NCBI RefSeq assembly: GCF_043195095.1
Contig: NZ_JBAFWN010000001.1
Length of the DNA: 64,000 nucleotides
Origin: NCEH01 sp043195095
Lineage (GTDB): Bacteria > Pseudomonadota > Alphaproteobacteria > Rhizobiales > Xanthobacteraceae
Reading direction: 5' to 3' (one strand)
Below, in pieces: positions 14,811 to 22,399 of this stretch. Position 1 is the stretch's first letter, and every line of letters begins with the position of its first letter. The position numbers were made by a program, and so were the translations under genes. Under the pieces are notes generated by a model. That model searched no databases. It was given only the letters and a program-made list of their open reading frames with translations, and was not told the origin of the DNA.

Positions 14811-15119
14811 ATGGCCCTCGACCTGAAATCACCCTGGACCACAGCCGATGTCAGCGCTTTGCTGGCCTCGGTCGCTGATGACCGCAGCTGGCGCCTGGAG
14901 GTTTCCTCCGAAGGCATCGCGCGGCTCAACGATCTCACCGTGGTGCCAGATGCGGCCTATGAAGAGCAATTGCATTGCTTCTTTGAAATCTGGGATGAGG
15001 GCACCGATTTCGTCGGTCCCGGCGCAGCGTCCGACACCGCCTTGTGCCGCAAGCTGGAACGCCTGCTGCGCGACAATTATCCGGTTCTTCAGGGTGCGCG
15101 TACCCTGTCCGCGATCTGA
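14811..15119 (+). CDS. Small unknown protein, nif island
   Basis: The 102-residue acidic protein (start ATG at 14811) has no recognised domain. A longer frame from 14658 would cross the divergent control region. It has two cysteines far apart and looks alpha/beta. It lies 48 bases upstream of the second Rieske gene and is probably co-transcribed with it. Confidence 0.65.
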   Translation: MALDLKSPWTTADVSALLASVADDRSWRLEVSSEGIARLNDLTVVPDAAYEEQLHCFFEIWDEGTDFVGPGAASDTALCRKLERLLRDNYPVLQGARTLSAI

Positions 15120-15167
15120 CGCCGGGCACGCAACGACGCCGCCGCGAAGGGGAGCAGGAGCTTGCCG

Positions 15168-15626
15168 ATGTCGCCAGGAGAAATTCAGGTTTTCGTCATT
15201 TGCCCAATGTCGGCCATCGCCCCCGGCGGGGTGAAATCGTTCCGCCTGTCCCGCGTCGTAGATACCGGGGAAAGCCGCGAGACCCGCCCCTTCCCCATCT
15301 TCATCGTGCGCACGCTAACCAACGATTATTTCGGCTATTCCAACGTTTGCCCGCATGAGGGCCGCTGGCTGAATATCGGCTCGGGCGAATTCTTCACACC
15401 CGACGGGGAGTTTCTGCGGTGCGGACGACACGGCTCCACCTTTGAAATCGACACTGGGGCATGCGTGAAGGGTCCCTGCAAAGGCAAGAACCTGGAGCCC
15501 CTCGCGCTGGCCGTGGTCGACGGGGAGGTGTGCGTGTGCGGGATCGAGCTGGTGGAAGACGATGGCTTTCCCGATCCCTTTAGCGATCTCGATGAAACCA
15601 TGGAAATCATGATCCACCCGGAATGA
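15168..15626 (+). CDS. Second Rieske-type [2Fe-2S] protein
   Basis: The 152-residue protein has Rieske boxes C61-P-H63 and C85-G-R-H88 and the same CVKGPCKGKNLEPLALAV tail region as the Rieske protein at 564, so the two are paralogs. AGGAG lies 7 bases before the ATG at 15168, which supports it over TTG 15162. The N-terminal 55 residues are longer and different from the first copy. The role is likely electron transfer or redox sensing with nitrogenase. Confidence 0.88.
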   Translation: MSPGEIQVFVICPMSAIAPGGVKSFRLSRVVDTGESRETRPFPIFIVRTLTNDYFGYSNVCPHEGRWLNIGSGEFFTPDGEFLRCGRHGSTFEIDTGACVKGPCKGKNLEPLALAVVDGEVCVCGIELVEDDGFPDPFSDLDETMEIMIHPE

Positions 15627-15649
15627 CGGGCTGTGAGGAGACGAGGCAC

Positions 15650-16012
15650 ATGGCGGAGCCGACCGAAGAGCATTGCCGCTTCTTTGTCTCCTACACCGGG
15701 GTGAAACTGCCCTTCACACTGGTCAACGCAATCGAGGCGGATGCGCTGTCAAACCGCAACACATTCATCCACGCCTATTACGATCCTGCCGGTGTGCTGC
15801 GCGGCTTCGACAAGATGGTTTACGGCGAAGTGGAACTCTCCCATCGCTATGCCTATCACCCCAACGGCCAGTTGAAGCGCGCCGAGATCGTGATGCTGGA
15901 CGAGGAGACGGCGGCGCTCTGTTTCGACGAGACCGGCGCGCCACGTCCGGACGTGGACCTGCTGCCGGAAGCGGATCTGGCCGCGGAAAATGAAGGATGC
16001 GGATCGCCATGA
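15650..16012 (+). CDS. Unknown nif-linked protein with MORN-like element
   Basis: The product has 120 residues from ATG 15650, which follows GGAGACGAGG; an ATG at 15623 overlapping the Rieske stop is an alternative. The centre reads like a toxin/MORN-type strand pair (RGFDKMVYGEVELSHRYAY, then HPNGQLKRAEIVML). The C-terminus is acidic. It resembles small uncharacterised nif-cluster proteins (possibly DUF6156). Its stop overlaps the next tiny gene. Confidence 0.7.
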   Translation: MAEPTEEHCRFFVSYTGVKLPFTLVNAIEADALSNRNTFIHAYYDPAGVLRGFDKMVYGEVELSHRYAYHPNGQLKRAEIVMLDEETAALCFDETGAPRPDVDLLPEADLAAENEGCGSP

Positions 16013-16176
16013 CGGTTGCCCAATTGCTCGACGCGCTCATGCAGATGCCGAAGGACGCGGTCGTCCTCATGGAGGCCGACGGTGGCCTCTCACGTGTCGA
16101 TGCGCTGGACTTCGTGGAAGATCACGGCCCGGGCGCTCCGGCGGAGGTCATCTTGCTTGCGAGCATGGATGAATGA
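16009..16176 (+). CDS. 55-residue unknown protein, coupled to 15650 gene
   Basis: A short frame starts with ATG overlapping the preceding stop (ATGA at 16009-16012) and codes for 55 residues: MTVAQLLDALMQMPKD..., an acidic patch, and a hydrophobic end AEVILLASMDE. The four-base overlap, clean ribosome coupling and codon use like that of its neighbours support it as a real small gene. It resembles the 'control of small beta-strand' type of proteins only loosely; no family was recognised. Confidence 0.65.
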   Translation: MTVAQLLDALMQMPKDAVVLMEADGGLSRVDALDFVEDHGPGAPAEVILLASMDE

Positions 16177-16309
16177 CGCCAATCCGGGTGCTCATTGTCG
16201 TGTCGGCCATGATGATACGACGTTTTATGTCGCACTTCCTTCACTCTTAGCCCCGGCACGCTGCGCCGCTTTCCAATAAAATCACGCGGCCTGGCGCTTT
16301 CCGCGTCGA

Positions 16310-16325
16310 TGGCGAGCAAATTGCT
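16310..16325 (+). promoter_or_regulatory. Sigma-54 promoter before YyaL-type gene
   Basis: TGGCGA-GCAAA-TTGCT has exact GG-N10-GC spacing and a perfect -12 box. It lies 45 bases before the start at 16371. I saw no TGT-N10-ACA site in the preceding 130 bases. Confidence 0.75.
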
Positions 16326-16370
16326 TTGACCTTACCAGCGAAGATCTGCGGCAAGGGAAGCGCCGGGGCT

Positions 16371-18416
16371 ATGAACCATCTGTCGAGCGAAACCAGTCCC
16401 TACCTGCTCCAGCACAAGGACAATCCGGTCCACTGGCAGGTCTGGGGCGAGGCGGCGCTGGCCGCGGCGCAGGCGGCAGACAAGCCGATCCTGCTCTCCA
16501 TCGGCTATGCCGCGTGCCATTGGTGCCATGTCATGGCGGCGGAGAGCTTCGAGAATGCCGAGACCGCCGCCCTGGTGAATGACCTGTTCGTTCCCATCAA
16601 GGTGGACCGGGAAGAGCGGCCGGACCTCGACCTCATCTATCAGAACGCCCTCACCCTGCTCGGCCAGCGCGGCGGCTGGCCGCTGACCATGTTCCTGACT
16701 CCGAAGGGCGAGCCGTACTGGGGTGGCACCTATTATCCGCCCGAAAGCCGCTACGGCCGCCCGGCATTTCGCGACATGCTGGCGCGTGCGGCACAGGTCT
16801 ATTCCGGCCAGAAGGATACGGTGGAGAAGAACACGACGGCGATGCGCGCGGGGCTCGCGCGCTTGTCGGAGCCGCCGCCGGACAATCTGCTCACCCCCGA
16901 TATATTGGACGAGATCTGCCTCAAATTCTCGGACCTCATCGACGAGGTGGACGGCGGCATCGGCCAAGCGCCGAAATTTCACCAATCGCCCGTGCTCGCG
17001 CTGCTGTGGCGCGGCTATAAGCGCACCGGCAAGGCCAAGCTGCGCGACGGCGTTCTGCTGACGCTGGATCGCATGTCGCAAGGCGGCATCTACGATCATC
17101 TGGGCGGCGGCTATTCGCGCTACTCCACTGACAATGCCTGGCTCGTCCCGCATTTCGAAAAGATGCTGTACGACAACGCCCAATTGGTGGAGCTGCTGAC
17201 CTGGGCCTGGCAGGAAACGCGCAATCCCCTTTATGCCGCGCGGATCACGGAAACCGTCTCCTGGATGCTGCGCGAGATGCGCGTGGAGGGTGGCGCCTTC
17301 GCTGCCGCCCTCGATGCCGACAGCGAGCATGAGGAAGGCAAGTTCTACGTCTGGACCGCCGCCGAGGTCGAACGCGTGCTCGGTTCGGAGGCCGCGCTTT
17401 TCAAAGCCCATTATGACGTGCACCGGATCGGCAATTGGGAGGGGCGCAGCATCCTCAACCGTTCCGAGAAGCCGGACCTTGCCGAGCCGGCCATCGAGAC
17501 TCGCCTCGCCGCGGCGCGCGAAAGGCTGCTCGAGGCGCGCAGCGCGCGCGTGCGTCCGGGGCGCGATCACAAGGTTTTGGCGGATTGGAACGGCCTTGCC
17601 ATCAGCGCGCTTTGCCTTGCCGGCGGTGCGCTCGGGCGGGAGGACTGGATCGACGCCGCCAAACAGGCCTTCGCCTTCATTCTCGCGCATATGACCGACG
17701 CGCGCGGCCGCCTGCACCATTCCTGGTGCGAGGGGCGGACCCATTGCGGCCTGCTGGATGACTATGCCGCCATGAGCCGCGCCGCTCTGATCCTGTATCA
17801 GGCCTGCGGCGATGGCTATTATCTGGCCTGTGCCGAGACCTGGGCGGCACTCCTGGAGGCCCATTTCAGCGATGCGGAGCGGGGTGGCTATTTCCTCACC
17901 CCCGACGATGCGCCGGGTCTCATCACGCGCATCCGCAATGCGTTCGACCATGCGACCCCCTCCGGCAATGGCATGATGGTGGAGGTCTTCTCCTCCCTCT
18001 TCCTGCTGACAGGGAAAGAGGAATATCGCGCCCGCGCCGAGCGGCAGATCGGCGCCTTCGCCGGCGAGGTGGCGCGCAATGCGATACCGCTTGCGGCCTT
18101 CCTCAGCGGGCTCGACGCCTTCGCCAACAGCGTTCAGATCATCATCTGCCCCGGCACCGGTACGCGCGACCTGGTGGACGCCGTGCACGCCTGCTGCATT
18201 CCGAACCGTGTGCTGCGCGTGCTGGGCGCCGGCGAGCACCCGCCGCAAGGACATCCTGCCCATGGCAAGGAAAGCATCTCGGCCAAGGCGACGGCCTATG
18301 TCTGCATCGGGGAGACCTGCTCGCTGCCGGTGACCGATCCGGAACTCCTGCAACTCGCCCTTTCCGGCCGGCAGGCCCCGCCCGTGGGCCAAAACCTGGA
18401 GGTGAGCCATGTCTGA
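16371..18416 (+). CDS. YyaL-type thioredoxin-fold/glycosidase-like protein (DUF255)
   Basis: The 681-residue protein is full length for the YyaL/SPATA20 family. Residues 1-160 form a thioredoxin-like domain with C49-H-W-C52-H. The rest is a six-hairpin (alpha/alpha)6 region (for example GGIYDHLGGGYSRYS and HFEKMLYDNAQ). The family is widespread but its activity is unsettled; a thiol-redox or cofactor role is likely. The start at 16371 (MNHLSSETSPYL) is the family start. A sigma-54 promoter precedes it, and it overlaps the hemoglobin gene by 8 bases, so the two form one operon. Confidence 0.9.
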   Translation: MNHLSSETSPYLLQHKDNPVHWQVWGEAALAAAQAADKPILLSIGYAACHWCHVMAAESFENAETAALVNDLFVPIKVDREERPDLDLIYQNALTLLGQRGGWPLTMFLTPKGEPYWGGTYYPPESRYGRPAFRDMLARAAQVYSGQKDTVEKNTTAMRAGLARLSEPPPDNLLTPDILDEICLKFSDLIDEVDGGIGQAPKFHQSPVLALLWRGYKRTGKAKLRDGVLLTLDRMSQGGIYDHLGGGYSRYSTDNAWLVPHFEKMLYDNAQLVELLTWAWQETRNPLYAARITETVSWMLREMRVEGGAFAAALDADSEHEEGKFYVWTAAEVERVLGSEAALFKAHYDVHRIGNWEGRSILNRSEKPDLAEPAIETRLAAARERLLEARSARVRPGRDHKVLADWNGLAISALCLAGGALGREDWIDAAKQAFAFILAHMTDARGRLHHSWCEGRTHCGLLDDYAAMSRAALILYQACGDGYYLACAETWAALLEAHFSDAERGGYFLTPDDAPGLITRIRNAFDHATPSGNGMMVEVFSSLFLLTGKEEYRARAERQIGAFAGEVARNAIPLAAFLSGLDAFANSVQIIICPGTGTRDLVDAVHACCIPNRVLRVLGAGEHPPQGHPAHGKESISAKATAYVCIGETCSLPVTDPELLQLALSGRQAPPVGQNLEVSHV

Positions 18417-18837
18417 CGTGGCGGTGCAAATCTCGATGTTCGAACGCGTCGGCGGGGCGCCCACCATTGATCGCCTGGTGGAAGCCTTCTATCGGCGGAT
18501 GGACACACTGGAGCAGGCGCGCGAGATCCGCGCGATGCATGCACCGGATCTTTCGGCGACAAAGAATGTCCTCAAGCGCTATCTGTGCGAATGGACCGGC
18601 GGGCCGAAGCTCTATTCCGTCGAAAAGGGCCATCCGCGCCTGCGCCAGCGTCACATGGGCTTCAAGATCGGCAATGCGGAGCGCGATGCGTGGCTGGTGT
18701 GCATGCGCGGCGCTCTGGAGGAAACCGTCGCCGACGAGGCCGCCCGGCGCGAGATTGACGAGGCGCTGACGAAGCTTGCGGACTGGATGCGCAACCAGGC
18801 CGACAATCCCCATGATTCCGGCCACGCCCGGCCGTAA
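18409..18837 (+). CDS. Truncated hemoglobin (group II-like)
   Basis: The 142-residue globin has the 2-on-2 pattern: an N-terminal GGAPTIDRLVEAFYRRM helix with the B10 Tyr, the proximal His in LRQRHMGF, and Trp of the G8 position in ERDAWLVCM. Group II truncated globins bind O2 or NO. In a NifA/sigma-54-linked operon it could protect nitrogenase from O2 or NO or report their level. It overlaps the YyaL-type gene by 8 bases. The C-terminal 20 residues are likely disordered. Confidence 0.92.
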   Translation: MSDVAVQISMFERVGGAPTIDRLVEAFYRRMDTLEQAREIRAMHAPDLSATKNVLKRYLCEWTGGPKLYSVEKGHPRLRQRHMGFKIGNAERDAWLVCMRGALEETVADEAARREIDEALTKLADWMRNQADNPHDSGHARP

Positions 18838-18849
18838 GCCGATCGGTGC

Positions 18850-19089
18850 CTAAAGCGGAACGCCGAAGAACTCCTCGTCTGCCCCGCCCCAGGCCTTGTG
18901 CAGGGCCAAGGCATTGCGCCAGCGTGCCAGCTCGGCTTCATCGGCGGAGCGATGGCTGATCTTGCCGTCCGGCCGTTCCGCCAGCAGATAGGACTTGGCG
19001 TTGCGCAGGAAGCGCTGAAGATCCTTGGTGTCGACCGGCCGCACCACACAGCGGGGCGCCTCGTCGATGAGGATGGTGGTCGGCATCAT
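18850..19089 (-). CDS. Small unknown protein
   Basis: The 79-residue protein is convergent with the hemoglobin gene. It has a short beta start (TTILIDEAPRCVVRPV) and a basic middle with a W-rich tail (ARWRNALALHKAWGG). No motif was recognised. It is the last of four minus-strand genes that follow the sigma-54 site at 20667-20682. The start at 19089 could shift by one codon (two Met in a row). Confidence 0.65.
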   Translation of the reverse strand: MMPTTILIDEAPRCVVRPVDTKDLQRFLRNAKSYLLAERPDGKISHRSADEAELARWRNALALHKAWGGADEEFFGVPL

Positions 19090-19162
19090 GACACGTCTCC
19101 CCTCATGGCAAGCCTTCCCTGGTGAACCGTCACGCGCGACAGGCGCGCGCGACGGTAGGGGG

Positions 19163-19405
19163 TCAAAACCCTTCGTCCCGCTGCCCCCAGGGGTGCGATC
19201 CCGGCACCAGTTCCGCTTTGATCCCGGCTTTCGCGATGTCGGCGAGGCTGCGATAGAATGTGGCCTCGTGGATCAGGGTGCCGCCCTTGGTGGTGATCGC
19301 CACATAGCGCGCCACGGGATCGCTTTCGCAGACATATCCGCCGCCCGGATCCCGCGTTTCGCGCACATTGCCGTTCCAATCCACGAAGAAGCCCTCAAGC
19401 GACAT
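19163..19405 (-). CDS. Small unknown protein
   Basis: The 80-residue protein starts MSLEGFFVDWNGNVRE and has alternating beta-like and charged segments, including YVAITTKGGTLI. A ribosome site (GGAGG) precedes the start. No family was recognised. It lies 41 bases after the 19447 gene and 73 bases before the 18850 gene on the minus strand, consistent with one transcript. Confidence 0.7.
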   Translation of the reverse strand: MSLEGFFVDWNGNVRETRDPGGGYVCESDPVARYVAITTKGGTLIHEATFYRSLADIAKAGIKAELVPGSHPWGQRDEGF

Positions 19406-19446
19406 CTATTCCTCCATTTGAAACTGAATGCGCACTGCCCCGCGGG

Positions 19447-19794
19447 CTAGAATTCCGCGTCTGCGTCCTCGGAAGCGAGCTGCTTCAAGGCGGCCTCGAC
19501 AATGTCCCGGCATGCAAGCAATTGCAGATACTCGGCTTTCTCGATCGTCACCGGTTCGGCATCGCGCCGGCCTTCCCCATCCGCCACGTCCGCGCAAGAA
19601 CGGGACGCGGCGGCGGCCTCGAACAGCACCTTTTCAAGCTGATAGATCCGCTCGCTGGCGCGCTCGAGATAGGGCACGGGATTTCCCCGGACATTGGCCT
19701 CGTGCAAAGCGTTCAAGCTCAGCAGGGTGCGCAGGCGGCGGGCCGCCGTGCGCTTCTCCGCTCCGAAATCAGCCTTGATGATGCTCATCATCAC
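19447..19794 (-). CDS. Small helical unknown protein
   Basis: The 115-residue protein is largely helical, with a basic N-terminus (RTAARRLRTLLSLNALHEAN) and heptad-like spacing (YLERASERIYQLEKVLFEA) that may form a coiled coil. It lies 24 bases after the dienelactone-hydrolase-fold gene in the same direction. Three Met codons stand near the start; the middle or last may be used. The function is unknown. Confidence 0.65.
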   Translation of the reverse strand: MMMSIIKADFGAEKRTAARRLRTLLSLNALHEANVRGNPVPYLERASERIYQLEKVLFEAAAASRSCADVADGEGRRDAEPVTIEKAEYLQLLACRDIVEAALKQLASEDADAEF

Positions 19795-19818
19795 CTCCGC
19801 GACGCGCGCTCGACCCGC

Positions 19819-20589
19819 TTAATCCAGCGGCGGGCCGAGATCATCGTCGGCGCTCTTCTTGGTCTTCTTCTTTTCCACCTTGGCCTGCGCATACATGCCC
19901 GAATTCTTCAGGGCGATCGGCGCCTGACCCTCGACGAACTGCGAAATCCAGAACAATGTCCGCTCCAGTGCCTGACCCGCCGAAGCCGCGTGATAGCTGC
20001 CCCGCTCATCGCAATTGAAGCCGTGGGTTGCGCCGGGATAAGTGAAGGCGCTGACATTGGGATGGGAGGCGCGGAACTGCTCCACCTGCTCGATCGGGAT
20101 CAGCGGATCATTCTCGGCGAAGTGCAGCAAGGTCGGCACCTTGCGCTTCTCGCCCTGGGTTTCGACAATGCCGGGACCATAATAAGCGACCACGCAAGCA
20201 ATGCCGGAAACCGCGTTCGCGGCCGCATAGGCCATGTTGCCCCCGCAGGAATAGCCGACGATGGCGACCTTCCCGGCCTCTTTCACGGCATCCACGCTGG
20301 CCTGGATATCGGCGAACGCCTTGGCATCGTCCACTTGCTCCAGCACCGCGAGGCCGGCGGAAAAGCCCTCCTCGTCGTAGCTCAGATCTACGCCGGTCTG
20401 GACCCGGTCAAACAGCGACGGTGCAATGGCCACATAGCCTTTGGCCGCAAAAGCATCGGCGATCTTTCGAATGTGTGGATTGACGCCGAACAATTCATGG
20501 AGAATGACGACAGCCCCCTTGGGTTCTTCCACAGGGTCGGCCCGATAGGCCGAAAGGGCATGTCCGTCGGAAGCAATAAGCTCGATCAT
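19819..20589 (-). CDS. Dienelactone hydrolase family protein
   Basis: The 256-residue alpha/beta hydrolase has the DLH catalytic triad: Cys in GYSCGGN, Asp in ENDPLIP and His in ATHGFNC. A lysine-rich tail of about 25 residues (KVEKKKTKKSADDD) is unusual and may bind a partner or nucleic acid. It is first in a minus-strand group downstream of a sigma-54-like promoter. True substrates of such proteins near nif genes are unknown; ring-cleavage metabolism is only one possibility. Confidence 0.9.
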   Translation of the reverse strand: MIELIASDGHALSAYRADPVEEPKGAVVILHELFGVNPHIRKIADAFAAKGYVAIAPSLFDRVQTGVDLSYDEEGFSAGLAVLEQVDDAKAFADIQASVDAVKEAGKVAIVGYSCGGNMAYAAANAVSGIACVVAYYGPGIVETQGEKRKVPTLLHFAENDPLIPIEQVEQFRASHPNVSAFTYPGATHGFNCDERGSYHAASAGQALERTLFWISQFVEGQAPIALKNSGMYAQAKVEKKKTKKSADDDLGPPLD

Positions 20590-20666
20590 GGCATCCTCAA
20601 TTCTTGCCCGCCGCTGATTGAGGCAGGCATTGCGTGCTCGATCCGCCCAGCCTCGGTCATTCGGAC

Positions 20667-20682
20667 GGCGGATAAGGTGCCA
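20667..20682 (-). promoter_or_regulatory. Candidate sigma-54 promoter of DLH group
   Basis: On the minus strand the site reads TGGCAC-CTTAT-CCGCC: a perfect -24 box, correct spacing, and a weaker -12 box that keeps GC. It lies 78 bases before the 20589 start. No NifA site was seen. Confidence 0.5.
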
Positions 20683-20736
20683 GGCTCGCGCCCAGAACGT
20701 TCAATTCTTACTTCTTCTGGTTCTTTTGAAGATGTC

Positions 20737-21108
20737 CTAAAGCAATCCAAGCTCCAGTTGCACATCCTCCGACATGCGGGAATTATCCCAAGGCGGATCG
20801 AACACAAGCTTGATCGCGGCCCCGGAAATCCCCTCGACGCCGACCACCGCTTTCTCGACCCAGCTCAGCAATTCGCCGGCAACCGGGCAGCCTGGGGCAG
20901 TCAAGGTCATGTCGATCTCCACATGACCGCCCGGCAAAAGGTCGATGCGATAGATCAGCCCGAGATCATAGACGTTTACGGGTATCTCTGGATCGTGAAC
21001 GGTGCGGATGGCGGCAATGATCGCCTCCATCAATGCTTCGTCCACACCGACTTCGGGCCCTGCCACGCGCGTCGCGTGCGATGCGCCGCCATCATCGAGC
21101 TGTGTCAT
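20737..21108 (-). CDS. MIP18/SufT-like Fe-S assembly protein
   Basis: The 123-residue protein matches the MIP18 (DUF59) family: DPEIPVNVYDLGLIYRI, then TLTAPGCPVAGELL with the conserved Cys, then VFDPPW. Members (SufT, PaaD, the N-domain of ApbC) help mature Fe-S proteins. The start at 21108 (MTQLDDGG) is preceded by GGTGGCAGG; the longer frame to 21189 has no support. It lies in the nif island and probably supports nitrogenase Fe-S assembly. Confidence 0.9.
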   Translation of the reverse strand: MTQLDDGGASHATRVAGPEVGVDEALMEAIIAAIRTVHDPEIPVNVYDLGLIYRIDLLPGGHVEIDMTLTAPGCPVAGELLSWVEKAVVGVEGISGAAIKLVFDPPWDNSRMSEDVQLELGLL

Positions 21109-21200
21109 CTGCCTGCCACCCTCTCGCCAACGGCTGCCCTGTTGGATTTGCGACCTTGGCGGCATTGAGACATGGCGGTGAACCGACACGGCGCAGGCAC

Positions 21201-21216
21201 GGCAAGCAGAGCGCCG
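21201..21216 (-). promoter_or_regulatory. Candidate sigma-54 promoter of MIP18 gene
   Basis: On the minus strand the site reads CGGCGC-TCTGC-TTGCC, with GG-N10-GC spacing and a good -12 box. It lies 93 bases before the 21108 start. Confidence 0.42.
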
Positions 21217-21351
21217 ACATTTGCCGGTTTTCGGTGCGTATTCGCCGGTGCTTCGGAGGCTTTCGCCAAGGTCATCACGAATTTCAGTCCCAATCCAACC
21301 TCTCTGGGCGGCCTATGGGACAGGACGTGCAAACGCGGTGCCATGCTCGCG

Positions 21352-21846
21352 TCAGGCAATGCCCTGCGCGAGCGCTTCGATCACGGTCCAGCCGACGGCG
21401 CCCGTGGGATCCAGGTGCCGCAGAGCGGCAAGGATTTCCTCGGTGCGCTCCGGCTCGTTCCGCCGCAGATGGATGAAGCCGAGCGCCTTCAGCGTATAGA
21501 GCGCGAACCGGCCCGCGCCCTCGGGCAGGTTCCGCTCCGGCCGCCACCGGCGCCAGTCCTCATCCCACCCGGCCTGCCGTGCCGCCTCGCGCAACCCGCT
21601 CTCGGCCACCGCCTGGGCCTCGTCCAGGTTTCCTTGATAGGTGTGGATCTTGTAGAGGCAGAAATAGATCGGCAATTCGCCCGGGGCCGCGGCCAGCGCC
21701 TGGCGGAACAGGCCGTCTGCCCGCGCATGATCTTGCCGATACGCGGCGACGCCTTGCTGGAGCAAGGCATTGATCTCCGCCGGCAGGTCGCCGAAATTGA
21801 TGGGGTCGCGGTCTTGGAAAAGCTCGATCATCGGCGACTCGCTCAA
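21352..21846 (-). CDS. TPR-like nif-associated protein, paralog of 9139
   Basis: The 164-residue protein has the same TPR-like plan as the 9139 gene: ADGLFRQALAAAPGELPIYFCLYKIHTYQGNLDEA corresponds to the AEALAPGH...YKGRLAEA region there, and both end with a GRFALYTLKALGFIHLR-type hairpin. The start could be 21846 or the Met five codons later. It is divergent from bolA and shares one NifA site with it. It is likely an adaptor protein. Confidence 0.82.
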   Translation of the reverse strand: MSESPMIELFQDRDPINFGDLPAEINALLQQGVAAYRQDHARADGLFRQALAAAPGELPIYFCLYKIHTYQGNLDEAQAVAESGLREAARQAGWDEDWRRWRPERNLPEGAGRFALYTLKALGFIHLRRNEPERTEEILAALRHLDPTGAVGWTVIEALAQGIA

Positions 21847-21897
21847 GCGGGCGTGACCGGATCACCCAGCCGATGCCCGCGCATGTCTCTCCCTCCA

Positions 21898-21913
21898 AGC
21901 AAGAGCCGGGCCG
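21898..21913 (-). promoter_or_regulatory. Sigma-54 promoter of TPR gene (minus)
   Basis: On the minus strand the site reads CGGCCC-GGCTC-TTGCT, with exact spacing and a perfect -12 box. It is 45 bases from the shared NifA site and 52 bases from the gene start. Confidence 0.6.
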
Positions 21914-21957
21914 TCGCGGAAGGGCTTCGGTCCCTTGAGTTCGACACCGCGCGCCCC

Positions 21958-21973
21958 TGTCGGCAATGCGACA
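21958..21973. promoter_or_regulatory. NifA site shared by TPR and bolA promoters
   Basis: TGT at 21958-21960 and ACA at 21971-21973 flank exactly 10 bases. It lies between two divergent sigma-54 promoters, 45 bases from one and 94 from the other. Confidence 0.87.
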
Positions 21974-22066
21974 TGGCCCTAACATTCTGTCCGCCGTGCG
22001 CTTGAAACCTTCGTCACGTGGCCGGGAATCGAAGCATTTGCAGGCCCGCTTCGGGTTTCGCAGGGG

Positions 22067-22082
22067 TGGTTTGAACCTTGCA
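22067..22082 (+). promoter_or_regulatory. Sigma-54 promoter of bolA-grxD
   Basis: TGGTTT-GAACC-TTGCA has exact GG-N10-GC spacing and a perfect -12 box, 36 bases before the bolA start. Confidence 0.78.
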
Positions 22083-22117
22083 GAGGCATGGCGGGTGACA
22101 TCTGGAGAGCGACGACG

Positions 22118-22351
22118 ATGGCAATGGTCGGGTCCGACATCGAGCGCCTCATCAAGGAGGCATTTCCCGAAGCGCAGGTGATCATCGTGGATCTCGCGGG
22201 CGACGGCGATCATTTCGCCGCCCGCGTGACGAGCGAGACCTTCCGGGGGAAGAGCCGGGTGCAGCAACACAAGATGGTCTATGACGCGCTTCAGGGGCAC
22301 ATGGGCGGAACGCTGCACGCGCTCGCCCTCGAAACCATCGTGCCCGCCTGA
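22118..22351 (+). CDS. BolA family protein
   Basis: The 77-residue protein matches BolA: IERLIKEAFPEAQVIIVDLAGDGDHFAARV, with the conserved His of DHF, then the FRGKSRVQQHKMVYDALQ helix. BolA proteins pair with CGFS glutaredoxins to hold a [2Fe-2S] cluster. ATG 22118 follows GGAGAGCG and is preferred over GTG/ATG further up. The gene is followed by a CGFS glutaredoxin gene, and both lie behind a NifA/sigma-54 promoter. Confidence 0.93.
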   Translation: MAMVGSDIERLIKEAFPEAQVIIVDLAGDGDHFAARVTSETFRGKSRVQQHKMVYDALQGHMGGTLHALALETIVPA

Positions 22352-22399
22352 CGCGATTGCAATGGCGGTTCAATTCACTAATCGTGAAAGGGAAAATTG

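Noticed and set aside
21114..21129. Sigma-54-like site TGGCGA-GAGGG-TGGCA on the minus strand
   Set aside because: It ends only 6 bases from the start codon at 21108, which leaves no room for a leader; the site at 21201-21216 fits better.
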